From: Marivita sp.
GTDB taxonomy: Bacteria > Pseudomonadota > Alphaproteobacteria > Rhodobacterales > Rhodobacteraceae
Direction of reading: 5' to 3'
Length of the DNA: 46,664 nt
NCBI RefSeq assembly: GCF_020055675.1
Contig: NZ_JAIPUS010000025.1
Location: forward strand, 1-46,664
Under the pieces are notes generated by a model. It worked only from the letters and a program-made list of their open reading frames with translations. It was not told where the DNA came from and did not search any database. Positions 18,516-28,500 of this stretch are shown here, in pieces. How positions within the stretch are numbered: the stretch's first letter is position 1; each line of letters starts with the position of its first letter. The translations under genes were made by a program, and so were the position numbers.

Positions 18516-19817
18516 TCATCGTTTGATATTGGTCGCTTCCTGCAACATTTCGTCCACGGTTTGGATGACCTTGGCGTTGGAGGAATAGGCCCGTTGCGTG
18601 CGGATCAATTCGGTGAGTTCGTTGGCGATGTCGGTCGCGGATTCTTCCAGCGCGAAGGACAGGATGTCGCCGGTTGATCCGTTGCCCGCGTCCCAAAGAA
18701 AGAAACTGCCGCTTTCGGGGGTTGGCATGTAAAGCTGACTGCCTGCCGCAGCCATGCCATTCGGGTTGGGGATATCGGCCAGCGGCACCTGGTATAAGGT
18801 TCGGGTCGTACCGGTGTCGTAGAAGGCATTGACCATACCTGTTTCATCAACTTCAACAGAGGTGACCTTGCCAACCGGGGCACCGTCGCGGCCGATATTG
18901 AAGGGCGCAAAGATATCGGAGAGCTGCGAAAGGCCCTCGTTCTGACCATAGCGCCCGATATTGATATCGATGGGTCCGCTCGGTGCGGCCACGGTCAGCA
19001 CCCCGGTGGCCGGATCGTATGGGCCGCCAGAAACATCGACCACATCGCGAAGCGTGCCGCCCAAGGTTCGCGCATCATCGAATTCCAGATCATACTGGCC
19101 AATGACGGTCCCCGGATCAGCACTATCGACAATTTCCATGGACCATGCGTTGGACGTGCCGGCGCCTGGCACAGCCGGGGTGAATGTAATTTCAAGCGAC
19201 TCGGCCCGGCCCAGATTGTCATAGTATTCAACAGACTGGGTAAGCGGGTCCCCTCCCGCACCTGCTTCGGTTTCAGTTGCTGGAAGATTGATCCCGAGTT
19301 CGATCCGTGTAGTTGGTTCGCCACTGAACTGGTTGACGTTGACCCTCACAGGTTCGAGCGCTTCGCTGGTGGCGCGCGGATAATTGGGGATGCTGCCGTC
19401 AAGATTGGCGGGCCAACCCAAGAGCATCTGGCCGGATTCCGTGCGCAAATACCCGTTTGCATCCGTTCGGAATGACCCGGTTGAGGACAAGAACATTTGC
19501 GGTGTCTCGGACCCGGCCATCACCTCGGTTGCTTGCGCGACGGGCAGGAAGCCGCGACCGCTCACGGCCAGATCGGTCGGATTGGAGGTCGTGGCAATCG
19601 CGCTTTCGTGGTCGATATAGCGCTGGGTCGTGGCCCGCACACCACCGGCGGTGTAGGCGCCGCCGCCAGAGGTTACGACCATGGAGTGGAAATTGGCATC
19701 GACCCGCTTGTAGCCGGGCGTTTGCGAATTGGCGATATTGTCAGAAATTGTGGCCAGACGGGTTGCGTTGGATGAAAGGCCAACAACGCCCGCCGTAAGA
19801 GAAGAAGAGATCGACAT
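18516..19817 (-). CDS. flgE: Flagellar hook protein FlgE
   Basis: A 433-residue hook subunit. It starts MSISSSLTAGVVGLSSNATRL with the rod/hook signature ISDNIANSQTPGYKR and ends with ELTELIRTQRAYSSNAKVIQTVDEMLQEA, the paired terminal helices of flagellar axial proteins. The frame is open to 19859, but the ATG at 19817 is chosen because AAAGG stands just upstream and the encoded N-terminus matches the family. A CtrA-like box lies about 55 bases upstream. Its length fits the compact hook proteins of Rhodobacteraceae. Confidence 0.95.
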   Translation of the reverse strand: MSISSSLTAGVVGLSSNATRLATISDNIANSQTPGYKRVDANFHSMVVTSGGGAYTAGGVRATTQRYIDHESAIATTSNPTDLAVSGRGFLPVAQATEVMAGSETPQMFLSSTGSFRTDANGYLRTESGQMLLGWPANLDGSIPNYPRATSEALEPVRVNVNQFSGEPTTRIELGINLPATETEAGAGGDPLTQSVEYYDNLGRAESLEITFTPAVPGAGTSNAWSMEIVDSADPGTVIGQYDLEFDDARTLGGTLRDVVDVSGGPYDPATGVLTVAAPSGPIDINIGRYGQNEGLSQLSDIFAPFNIGRDGAPVGKVTSVEVDETGMVNAFYDTGTTRTLYQVPLADIPNPNGMAAAGSQLYMPTPESGSFFLWDAGNGSTGDILSFALEESATDIANELTELIRTQRAYSSNAKVIQTVDEMLQEATNIKR

Positions 19818-19872
19818 GAAGCGCCTTTCTGGTGTGGAGACTCGCTGTGCTCTCACCAATAAGGGCAGGGCT

Positions 19873-19888
19873 TTAACGGGGGCCTAAC
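19873..19888 (+). promoter_or_regulatory. CtrA-like box upstream of flgE
   Basis: The sequence TTAA-CGGGGGC-CTAA-C matches the CtrA recognition pattern TTAA-N7-TTAA(C) with one mismatch and exact spacing. It sits in the 101-base gap between motB and flgE, 56 bases before the hook gene start. CtrA controls motility genes in Rhodobacterales; binding here is inferred. Confidence 0.4.
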
Positions 19889-19918
19889 GGATAAAAGTCG
19901 ATGAATTTCTCTCGACAG

Positions 19919-20731
19919 TCACCACCGCAGGAAGACTAGCTCGATCCGGTTGTTCCGCTCGGCCATGGCGTTATCAACCACAGGTTCACGATCCCCATAG
20001 GCCGTGACACGGCGCAACCGTTCCGGGGTGAGACCGTATCCATTCAGGATCTCGGAAAAGCGGAAAGCGCGCTCCGAAGACCAATCCCAGACCGGGTCTT
20101 CGCGGCGGACAATCGGAACCTTGGCAACATGCCCTTCGATCGCGATTTCGTTTGTCAGAAGCTTGCTGGCCTCCCGCACGGCATAGGCGATTTCATGCAG
20201 GATCCGGGTCGGGGTGGCCTCATCCGTGAAAAGCGGTTCATCGGCGGTGTCATGAAACTCCAGGACAAGCCCTTCATCGGTGACACGGGTCACGACATGG
20301 CGCAGCCACTTGTCCTGCAGTCCGCTTTCCCCGCCGAGGCCCAGCAGGACATCCTCTACTTCCTTGAAGGCCCGTTCTTGCGCGTCTTCCTCTCGGGATG
20401 ATGTGCTTTTGCTGGTCGTGTCTTGCAGTGAGCTGGCCCCGACTCCCATGCGCGGAAGCACGTCCTCGGCGAAGACGCTGTCGCCCATGAACATGCCGTC
20501 CGACCCACTGGACAGGCGGCTGATCGGGGCAGTCGGACTGAAATAATCCGAGATCCCTTTGCGCTGTTGTTCGGTTGTCGCGTTCAACAGCCACATCAGC
20601 ATGAAAAATGCCATCATTGCAGTGACGAAATCGGCATAAGCCACTTTCCACGCACCACCGTGATGACCGCCCGCGGCGATCACTTTCTTACGCTTGATGA
20701 TAACTGGCGCGACATTTCTGTCGGTCGCCAT
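19919..20731 (-). CDS. motB: Flagellar motor stator protein MotB
   Basis: A 270-residue protein with a single N-terminal membrane helix and a periplasmic OmpA-like domain. The helix AYADFVTAMMAFFMLMWLLN contains D34, the proton-binding aspartate of stator B subunits. The C-terminal domain (about 175-270) carries IAIEGHVAKV, SSERAFRFSEIL and AERNNRIELVFL, the peptidoglycan-binding elements. The preceding segment (about 55-115) should be the plug/linker. Start follows AAGGAGTAGGGT. It is the first gene of the flagellar block, with a CtrA-like box 43 bases upstream. Confidence 0.95.
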   Translation of the reverse strand: MATDRNVAPVIIKRKKVIAAGGHHGGAWKVAYADFVTAMMAFFMLMWLLNATTEQQRKGISDYFSPTAPISRLSSGSDGMFMGDSVFAEDVLPRMGVGASSLQDTTSKSTSSREEDAQERAFKEVEDVLLGLGGESGLQDKWLRHVVTRVTDEGLVLEFHDTADEPLFTDEATPTRILHEIAYAVREASKLLTNEIAIEGHVAKVPIVRREDPVWDWSSERAFRFSEILNGYGLTPERLRRVTAYGDREPVVDNAMAERNNRIELVFLRW

Positions 20732-20773
20732 ACCCTACTCCTTACGCCCCGCAACCGGGGTAGCAGGCAGGCG

Positions 20774-20789
20774 TAAACCGTGGCTTAAC
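20774..20789 (+). promoter_or_regulatory. CtrA-like box upstream of motB
   Basis: TAAA-CCGTGGC-TTAA-C matches TTAA-N7-TTAA(C) with one mismatch and exact 7-base spacing. A further TTAA three bases on makes the spot AT-rich within high-GC surroundings. It lies in the 91-base gap between the oxidoreductase stop and the motB start. Confidence 0.4.
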
Positions 20790-20822
20790 AATTAAAAATC
20801 GACGGGTGTTTGCGTGGCGGCG

Positions 20823-22064
20823 TCAAACACCGAAGCGATCCGGCGCGTAGGCGCCCAGATCGAGATTCGACGGCTGATCGGCGATCAACCCGGCAACAAG
20901 CCGCCCGGTTTTTGGTCCTCCGGTCAAGCCGACATGCTGATGACCGAAAGCGGTATAAACTCCGCTGCGCCGGACCTGACCGATCAGGGGCAAGCTGTCG
21001 GTTGTCGCGGGGCGGTGACCCATCCAGGTCTGCTCGGACGAAAATTCCAGATGCGGGAAGGCCTCGGGGATCTGGCGGCGCAGCAGAGCAAACGGCGCGT
21101 CTGACGGTCCGGCCTCCAATCCGCCGAGTTCGACAATCCCGGCACAGCGCAGCCCCGCTTTCATCGGCGTTGCCGCGAATTTGCCGGACGAAACCATTGT
21201 CGGCGCGCGCGGACCGCCCGAGGCGTCTTTCATGACGATGTGATATCCGCGCTCTGACTCCAGAGGAATACGAAGACCCAGTTTTTTCATCAACGTCTTG
21301 GACCAAGCGCCCGATGCGATCACCACCTTGTCACAGGACATGGCACCTTCGGATGTAATGACGCGCGGTGGTGCATTCTCGGAGGCCTCGATGTCGGTTA
21401 CATCGGCACGTACAACCCGTCCGCCCATCCTCTGGAATTCATCCGCCAAGCTGGCCACATATCCGCCCGGATCGGTGACAAACCCATGATCCTTGACCAC
21501 GGCAAGACATCCGATGTTCGGACCGTAGCCCGGATCGAATTCCTGGACGGCAGGTCCTTCGATCAGCGTGGGGTCGAAGCCACGCGCCCGCCTGATCTGC
21601 CAGGTATAGGCCTCTGCCTCGAAATCGGCGCGGGAGCGGTAGGCGAAGACATAATCGCTTTTGTTCAGGTAGTCGCGGGCACCCATCCCCTCTGTCAAAG
21701 CCCAGTGCTGGGTTACCGTATCACTGGTGATCTCGGCCAAATTGCCGGATATCCGGCGCGTATCGCGGTCGTTTGCATGTTTCATATAGCCGGTCAGCCA
21801 GGGCAGCATCCGAGGCAAATAGGACCAGCGCACGAACAAGGGCGAGTCCCGGTCAAGCAGCATTTTCGGTGCTTTGAAAAACAGGTCAGGCGTTGTTTCG
21901 GGCACCATCGCACAGGCGGCCAGAAGCCCCGCATTGCCATAAGACGCGCCCTGTCCGGGGTCTGCGCGATCCACGAGGGTCACCGTCTGACCGAACCGGC
22001 GCAGCCAGATCGCTGTCGACACACCGACGATCCCGGCGCCGATCACGATGATTTTCTTGCCCAT
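20823..22064 (-). CDS. FAD-dependent D-amino-acid dehydrogenase-like oxidoreductase
   Basis: A 413-residue flavoprotein of the DAO/DadA family. The N-terminal Rossmann motif IIVIGAGIVGVSTAIWLRR (GxGxxG at 9-14) binds FAD and is followed by TLVDRADPGQGASYGNAGLLA, the DadA-type second motif. The C-terminal GHRPATTDSLPLIG and FGHQHVGLTGGPKTGRLVAGLI are the substrate/flavin-closing segments of the family. It oxidises D-amino acids, or a related amine, to keto acids, passing electrons to the respiratory chain. It lies 141 bases downstream of a TAXI-TRAP transporter in the same direction, which suggests the transporter imports its substrate. D-amino acid preference is not provable from the sequence; hydroxyproline- or glycine-type oxidases are alternatives. 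Confidence 0.88.
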   Translation of the reverse strand: MGKKIIVIGAGIVGVSTAIWLRRFGQTVTLVDRADPGQGASYGNAGLLAACAMVPETTPDLFFKAPKMLLDRDSPLFVRWSYLPRMLPWLTGYMKHANDRDTRRISGNLAEITSDTVTQHWALTEGMGARDYLNKSDYVFAYRSRADFEAEAYTWQIRRARGFDPTLIEGPAVQEFDPGYGPNIGCLAVVKDHGFVTDPGGYVASLADEFQRMGGRVVRADVTDIEASENAPPRVITSEGAMSCDKVVIASGAWSKTLMKKLGLRIPLESERGYHIVMKDASGGPRAPTMVSSGKFAATPMKAGLRCAGIVELGGLEAGPSDAPFALLRRQIPEAFPHLEFSSEQTWMGHRPATTDSLPLIGQVRRSGVYTAFGHQHVGLTGGPKTGRLVAGLIADQPSNLDLGAYAPDRFGV

Positions 22065-22163
22065 CTGTTTGTCTTTCGGTGGCGCACTACAACTGACCAG
22101 TGTTTTGTGCCCGAAACAAGCCGGGCCGCGCAGGAAAATCGGCCTTGAATTAAAAGACGTCGC

Positions 22164-22192
22164 GCAAAACCGGGGCGCAGCCGGGGTTTTGC
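22164..22192 (-). repeat. Stem-loop between TRAP permease and oxidoreductase genes
   Basis: Arms GCAAAACC (22164-22171) and GGTTTTGC (22185-22192) pair perfectly around a 13-base GC-rich loop, 13 bases past the permease stop codon. No pure T run follows, so it could be a weak attenuator or an mRNA-stabilising hairpin rather than a full terminator. Confidence 0.5.
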
Positions 22193-22205
22193 CAATCCTT
22201 GGGCT

Positions 22206-24314
22206 TCATGTCCCGGCCTGTGCCAGGCGGGGCGCGCCGAACCGGATGTTCCATGCAAGTATCGCGAGCACAACCGCTACTCCGGCAAGATTGATCATCA
22301 GCGCCTCGGGCCACAAGCACGCAAAGCCGGCGGCAAAACAGATGATCCGCATGATCCAGCCAAAGGGTCGCTCCATGCAGCCCTGCAGCCCCGCAGACAG
22401 CGCATATACCCCGACAACGGCAAAGCCGAACACCTGCAACATCGCGAGCCAATCACCCGACAGGAATGGCGTATAGGCAAACAGGACCGGCACGATATAA
22501 AGGCCCTTCGCCAGCTTCCAACTCTCGACACCAGTGGCCATTGCCGGCGCCTTGGCAATCGCCGCAGCAGTAAAGGCGGCCAGCGCAACAGGTGGGGTCA
22601 CATTGCTGTCCTGAGACAGCCAGAAGATGATCATATGCGCAGACAAAAGCGCACTTGTCGCGACCTCGGGCGGCACCACCAACTCGCGTAGGGGTGACGC
22701 AACCTCGAGCGGCAGGCTGCGGATGAGCGTTGACGCCTCGGATTGGGTCAGATCGCGATTCAGCATCTCGGCCTGTTCCGGCACGCCGAACATCAGGATG
22801 GCGTTCGCGGCATCGGGCAAGGCGCCCGCAGCCAATTGCGCGATCACGAACTGGTCGCTGATCATGCCGGACAGCGCCGGGGCCGACAGCGTGGCCAGAA
22901 CGATATAGGCCGCCGTCACCGGAAGCCCCATGCCAAGGATCAGGCTGGCCAATGCAACCAGCACAAGCGCGATCAGGATATTGCCACCAGCCCAGCTTGC
23001 GATCATCAGACTGAAGGTGTTGCCGACGCCAGCCGTCGCGATCACGTTGACGATCAGGCCCACGGCACAAAGCAGAACTGCCGTCAGCACCATGCCCTTG
23101 GTCCCCATCACGAAGGCCTCGAACACCGCTTTCGGGTTCATCGGGTTCTTGGTCAGCCAGCTTGACCCGATCACGGCGAGGATTCCGAAGACCGCGGCAT
23201 ACGTCGGGGTGAAACCCGACACCAAAAGCGCAATCAGGGTGCAGATCGGGATGATGAAGCTGGCCCCGCCTTCGCGAAAGGCCGACCCGAGCGTCTGGCC
23301 TTCGTCCGGCATCGGGGCGAGGTTGTTCCGGCGCGCTTCGATCCGCACGAAAAACGCGACTGACAGGAAATACAAGAGCGCCGGCAGGGCCGCGACCGCA
23401 ACGATGGTCTCGTAAGGGATCTGCGTGAAACTTGCCATCACGAAGGCTCCGGCGCCCATGATCGGCGGCATCAGTTGCCCGCCAGTGGACGCGGCCGCTT
23501 CGACGCCACCCGCGAATTTCGATTTGAAGCCAGCGCGTTTCATCAGCGGAATGGTGATCACGCCTGTCGAGGCGGTATTGGCAACCGCCGAGCCCGAGAT
23601 GGTCCCCGTCAGACCTGACGCGATTACCGCAACGATTCCCGGTCCGCCCACCAGTTTGCCCGCCACGGCGCGCGCCATGTTGATCACGAACTCTCCTGCG
23701 CCCGACCGCAGCAAAAAGGCGCCGAAGATGATGAACAGGAAGACATAGGTCGAGGAAATCCGCGCGATCGTGCCGAACATCGCGTCATCGCCATAGATCG
23801 ACCGGAACGCCACTGTTTCGACGCTCAGGCCCGGAAAGGCAAAGACCCCGCCGATGAACTGCCCCCAGAAGGCGACATAGGTCAGGGCCAAGATGATCAG
23901 GATCGGAATGATGATCCCGGCCACACGCCGGGTCAGCTCTATTGCGCCAAGGACACATACGGAAACCGCGATCCAGTCGAGCGGGGCAAGTTTCACCCCT
24001 CGGTCATAGATCGCGTTCTCGGCAAGGGTCAGCCAAACCGCTGACGCGGCAACGGCAATACCGAGTGTCAGGTCCAATGCAAGCGGTGCCGCCTTGCCGG
24101 ACCTCCCGCGCCACATGGGATACAGCACGGCGGCCAGCGCGGCGAATCCCGCGAAGTGCCAGCCGTTGCGTTGCAGTTCTGACAGCACCGGGTCGAAGGC
24201 CACGTAGATGTGCCCGATGGCGATCAGGAAACAGACCACCGACAAGGCCATATCCGCCGAACCGCTGAACGATCTTATGCGAGCGCTGTCGTGGTCTTTC
24301 TCGATATCTGACAT
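22206..24314 (-). CDS. TRAP transporter fused permease (TAXI-associated, 4TM/12TM)
   Basis: A 702-residue inner-membrane protein that joins the small (DctQ-like) and large (DctM-like) TRAP permease subunits into one chain. The N-terminal ~170 residues hold about four to five helices. The DctM part follows with the conserved segments GLTGTISGSAVANTASTGV, KSKFAGGVEAAASTGGQLMPPIMGAGAFVMA and LGMGLPVTAAYIVLA. It imports organic acids or amino acids using an ion gradient with the binding protein encoded 61 bases upstream. The open frame reaches 24353, but the ATG at 24314 (MSDIEKD) gives a normal hydrophilic N-terminus after GGTGGGTCC. It is a paralogue of the permease at 31323-33608. Confidence 0.94.
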   Translation of the reverse strand: MSDIEKDHDSARIRSFSGSADMALSVVCFLIAIGHIYVAFDPVLSELQRNGWHFAGFAALAAVLYPMWRGRSGKAAPLALDLTLGIAVAASAVWLTLAENAIYDRGVKLAPLDWIAVSVCVLGAIELTRRVAGIIIPILIILALTYVAFWGQFIGGVFAFPGLSVETVAFRSIYGDDAMFGTIARISSTYVFLFIIFGAFLLRSGAGEFVINMARAVAGKLVGGPGIVAVIASGLTGTISGSAVANTASTGVITIPLMKRAGFKSKFAGGVEAAASTGGQLMPPIMGAGAFVMASFTQIPYETIVAVAALPALLYFLSVAFFVRIEARRNNLAPMPDEGQTLGSAFREGGASFIIPICTLIALLVSGFTPTYAAVFGILAVIGSSWLTKNPMNPKAVFEAFVMGTKGMVLTAVLLCAVGLIVNVIATAGVGNTFSLMIASWAGGNILIALVLVALASLILGMGLPVTAAYIVLATLSAPALSGMISDQFVIAQLAAGALPDAANAILMFGVPEQAEMLNRDLTQSEASTLIRSLPLEVASPLRELVVPPEVATSALLSAHMIIFWLSQDSNVTPPVALAAFTAAAIAKAPAMATGVESWKLAKGLYIVPVLFAYTPFLSGDWLAMLQVFGFAVVGVYALSAGLQGCMERPFGWIMRIICFAAGFACLWPEALMINLAGVAVVLAILAWNIRFGAPRLAQAGT

Positions 24315-24375
24315 GGACCCACCGATCGTCAGGGGCCAGCCCATGAGGCACACGGGCTGGCCAGAGGATGTCGGA

Positions 24376-25386
24376 TTACTGCGCTATCAGGCGCTCGGGA
24401 ATGTCCAGCCCGGCTTCCTCGTAATAGCGTTGTGCACCGGGGTGCAGCGGCAGGGGCAGACCCGCGATCGCCGCTTCCAGCGACATTGCCTTGGTAGCGG
24501 GATGGATCGCCTGCAGGAAGGCCAGGTTTTCATACATTGCCTTGGTCAGCTGGTACACATCCTCTTCCGGCAAATCGGCGCTGGTGGCCAGGAAGTTGGG
24601 CTGTGCCAGGGTCTGAACTTCGGCATCCTGACCGGGGTAGGTGCCCGCGGGGATGGTGAACGGCGTCCAAAGGCCCCGATCGCCGTCACCTTGGGCCATT
24701 TCTTCTTCGGTGAAGTTGAGCAGGGTGACGGAGTCGCCAGCCGACGCCATCAGTTGGCTGATCGCACCCACCGGGATGCCGGCGGGAATGCCGACGCCCT
24801 CGACCTGACCGTTCTGCAACGCTTCGGATGACGGACCATAACCGCCAAAGACAAGGTCGTAATCGTTGTATATGTCGATGCCGAACCCTGAAAGGATTGC
24901 CGCGTTCGACCCGATCGTACCGGAATTCTGGCTGCCCAGCGCCATGCTCTCGCCCTTCAGGGCCACCATGTCCGCCATCGTGCCGGTGTTCACAGCGTCC
25001 GAGTCGATGATGTAATGCTCGACATTCTGCCACAGCATCGAGACGGATCGCATGTTCTCTTGCGGTCCGACCTCTTCCAACGGGCCAGTGCCCGTCGCGG
25101 CGTAATAACCGTAAAGCCCCTGCATGATGCCGAACTGTGCTTCGCCTTCACGGATCAGGCGCACGTTTTCGCCCGACCCGGCAGAGCTGATGGCCGACAT
25201 GCCGATGTTCTGCTCCGGCTCGAGCTTGACCTTCGCAAGCGTCGCGAGTGCCACGCCAACCGGGTAATATGTTCCCCCGGTTGATGCAGTCGCCAGAATA
25301 TAGTTTGCGCCATCGTCCTGCGCCTGGACGGATGCGCCCGACATTGCGATTGTCGCGGCGAATGCCGCGGTCTTGAGGTGGTTCAT
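24376..25386 (-). CDS. TAXI family TRAP transporter solute-binding protein
   Basis: A 336-residue periplasmic receptor. A signal peptide (MNHLKTAAFAATIAMSGASVQA) is followed by the family hallmark YILATASTGGTYYPVG and later SAISSAGSGENVRLI, EAQFGIMQG and HPATKAM/HPGAQRYYEEAG, all seen in TAXI (TRAP-associated extracytoplasmic immunogenic) receptors. TAXI receptors pair only with fused permeases, as here. The frame is open for 61 more codons upstream, but the ATG at 25386 has GGGAGGA in front and starts the signal peptide. Known TAXI ligands are few (glutamate, alpha-ketoglutarate); the neighbouring oxidoreductase hints at an amino acid. Confidence 0.94.
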   Translation of the reverse strand: MNHLKTAAFAATIAMSGASVQAQDDGANYILATASTGGTYYPVGVALATLAKVKLEPEQNIGMSAISSAGSGENVRLIREGEAQFGIMQGLYGYYAATGTGPLEEVGPQENMRSVSMLWQNVEHYIIDSDAVNTGTMADMVALKGESMALGSQNSGTIGSNAAILSGFGIDIYNDYDLVFGGYGPSSEALQNGQVEGVGIPAGIPVGAISQLMASAGDSVTLLNFTEEEMAQGDGDRGLWTPFTIPAGTYPGQDAEVQTLAQPNFLATSADLPEEDVYQLTKAMYENLAFLQAIHPATKAMSLEAAIAGLPLPLHPGAQRYYEEAGLDIPERLIAQ

Positions 25387-25437
25387 GAGGTCCTCCCGGT
25401 TGATGCGCCTTACCGACGCTTTGGCTACATTAGGCAG

Positions 25438-25464
25438 AATTCCCGACCGAAAGTAGGGAAAATT
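25438..25464. promoter_or_regulatory. Imperfect dyad upstream of TAXI gene
   Basis: Arms AATTCCC and GGGAAAATT, separated by 11 bases, form an imperfect inverted repeat about 52 bases before the TAXI gene start, in the 151-base space after the RND gene. It may be an operator; the match is short and could be chance. Confidence 0.25.
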
Positions 25465-25537
25465 TTGGTTGCGTCCAGCACAACCCTGCGAATCATGCCC
25501 GGAGCGGTGTCGAAACGGCCGACCTGCATGAGCCGCT

Positions 25538-28500
25538 CTATTCCGCAGCAACAGGTTCCAGACCTGCATCCTCCTGCGCGCGCCGCGGCGACAGAACCAG
25601 ACGCAACAGGGGCGGGACCGTCAAGAGTGTGAGGAAGGCCGACATCGCCAAACCGCCGACAACCACCGCACCCAGGCCACGGTAGAGTTCTGATCCCGCG
25701 CCCGGAAACAGAACCAGCGGCAGCATCCCGCAGACCGATGTCATCGTCGACATGAAAATCGGACGAATGCGGTTGCGCGTGGCTTCGATGATCGCATTTG
25801 CCGGAGACATGCCGCCTTCGCGCAAGAGGTGCAGTGATTGATGCACGATCAGGATGGCGTTGTTCACGACAATCCCGACAAGGATCACGAACCCCAGCAA
25901 TGTGAGCATGTCCAAGGGCTGCGTCCCGATGAGATTGAGCACGGCAAGGCCTCCGACCCCGCCTGCCGCCGCAACCGGGACCGAGATCATCACGACCAGG
26001 GGCAACACGAAAGATTCGAAAAGCACAGCCATCACGAGGAACACGATGACCAAGGCGACGGCAAGGTTGATCTGAATTGCATTCCACGTCTGCGAAAGCT
26101 GATCCGCCGTTCCGGACACGGACAGCCGCACTCCGGGCGGCAGCCCTTGCTCTTCGAGCGAGGCAATCACTTCGGTTTCCAGAAGCTCGACAGCGGCCTC
26201 GAGCGGTAGCGCATCGGAGGGGCGCACCTCGAGCGTGACGGTCCGAAGTCTCTCCAGGTGGCGAATTTCCGTCGGTCCGGCCGTCACCCGCACTTCTGCC
26301 AATTCCGAAACCGGAACGATCCGGCCGGTGGGCGTCACCACCGGGAAACTTCCCACATCCTGCGTCCGCAGCCCGTTCAGGATCGTGCTGTCCCCCTTGA
26401 GCGTAAGGTCGAGCCGCCGGTTTCCCACATTGATCTCGGCCACCCGGAGCCCGTCATTGAAGGCGTCCACCGTCGCGGCCAGGTCCTGCGTGCTCAGCCC
26501 GGCATCGGCGAGCCGGATGCGGTCCGGGATCAAACGCACCTCCGGCGCGCCCAGTTCGAGCCCCGGTATCGGGCGGAATTGATGGCCTTCGGAGCGCGGC
26601 AAAAGCTGGCCGATCGACCCCGCCGCCTGCCCGGCCACGCGCAGGATATCCTCCAGCCTGTCGCCTGAAACATTCAGCTCGATGGTCCGACCACCGCCGA
26701 CCCCGCGTCCGAACAACGAGGGTTGCGTCATGAACCCGAACGTTCCCGGCTCGGCAAAGATCGGGCGTGACAGGATTGGAATCACGTCTGCGATCCGGTC
26801 GCCGTCCACGGCTGCCGCACCAACGAAACTGTTGCCCGGCGTCGCCACGAAAAAGAAGGACTCGAGCGCCGGTTGCCCATCCGCCGTTTCGGCCTCCGGC
26901 GCCGCGGACCACATGGGTTCGGCCACCGCCTCGATGCGTTGCGCGATGGTTTCTGTGGTTTGCAGGTTGTATCCCGGCGGCGGAATGATCAGCCCGAAAA
27001 CGAGGTTGCGATTGCCTTCGGGCAGATATTCGAGCTTGGGCAGGAAAAGCCACGCTGCGGTGATTGCGGTCGTTGCAATGAGTGCGACCATGACCAGACC
27101 AACGGCCCGGAATTGCACCGTGAAACGCACATATTTCATGACCAGCCAGGTGAAAGCCCGTCCGAAATGGTCGATGCCGGGCAGAGGCATTTTCTTGGTC
27201 TGCCCACCGGCCAGCAGACGGCTCGATAAGGCCGGAATGACAGTCACTGCCACGACAAGCGACAGCAATACGGAGACCGAAATCGCCACCGCGATGTCCC
27301 GGAACAACTGTCCCGCTTCAAGTTGCATCACGAGGATCGGGATGAACACCATGACCGTCGTCAGCGCCGACACGAGGATCGCACCCCAGACCTGCTTTGC
27401 GCCGATATAGGCCGCCTCGCGCCGCGATTTGCCCTCCTCCCGCAATCGAAAGATGTTTTCGAGCACGACAATGGCCGCATCCACGATCATGCCGACGGCA
27501 AAGGCGATACCGGCCAACGAGATCACGTTCAGCGTCCGGCCTGTCACGGCCATCGCAACGAAGGTGGCGACGATGGACACGGGGATCGCCATGCTGATGA
27601 CAAGCGTCGCGCGCGGACTGCGCAAAAAGATCATCAGCACGGTCGCTGCCAGCAACCCGCCAATCCAGATGTTCTGCGTGACCAGGTCAATCGCGCCTTC
27701 GATATAGATCGTCTCGTCATAGACCTGTTCCAGCGTCAGGCCGTTCGTTGCAACCGGCCCTGCTTCGAGGGTTGCAATGACCTCCTTGATCTCTGCCATC
27801 GTCGAAATGACGTTCGCGCCCTGCTCGCGCACGATATTGAAGGCCAGCGCAGGTTCACCGCGGAACCGCAGGCGGGCGGTGTTTTCCTTGTAGGAAAACC
27901 CCACCTCCGCGACATCGCCAACCCGGACACGTCCCAACGCACCATTGTCACCCAGGCTCTGGCTGCGCAGAACGACGCTGTTGATCGCGTCTATCGTGTT
28001 CAGGTTTCCATCCGCGCGGACGGTGTATCGGCGTTTGCCTTCTTCCACATCGCCGGCGGAGATGCTGATATTCTCGGCGCGCAACCGCGCGACAACCTCC
28101 GGGATCGTCAATCCAAGCCGCGCCAGTTCCTCGGGACGGATCACGATCTGCAATTCGCGCGACACACCGCCGAACACGTTGACGGTGGAGACGCCGTTCA
28201 CGCGTTCGAGACGTTCTTTGACAACGTCTTCAACAAAGTCACCGAATTCCGGCAGGGGGCGGGTGTTACCGTCGGCTGCCTTGACCATCACCCATGCAAT
28301 CGGGCTGTCATCCGCGCCAGACGTGTTCAGCGTTGGCTCACCGGCCTCGCTGGGATAGCCGCCAACCCGGTCAAGACGGTTCGACACCAGCAGCAGGATA
28401 TCCCCCATCTCCGATCCGATGGCGAATTCGAGCGTGACAGAGGCCCGGCCGGTCCGGGCGCTGCTCGTCATGATCTCGAGACCTTCAAGCCCGCGGAACG

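Noticed and set aside
24376-24460. Possible fusion of the TAXI receptor with upstream coding sequence from 25569
   Set aside because: The upstream 61 codons have no family match, and a signal peptide starts at 25386 after a strong ribosome site.
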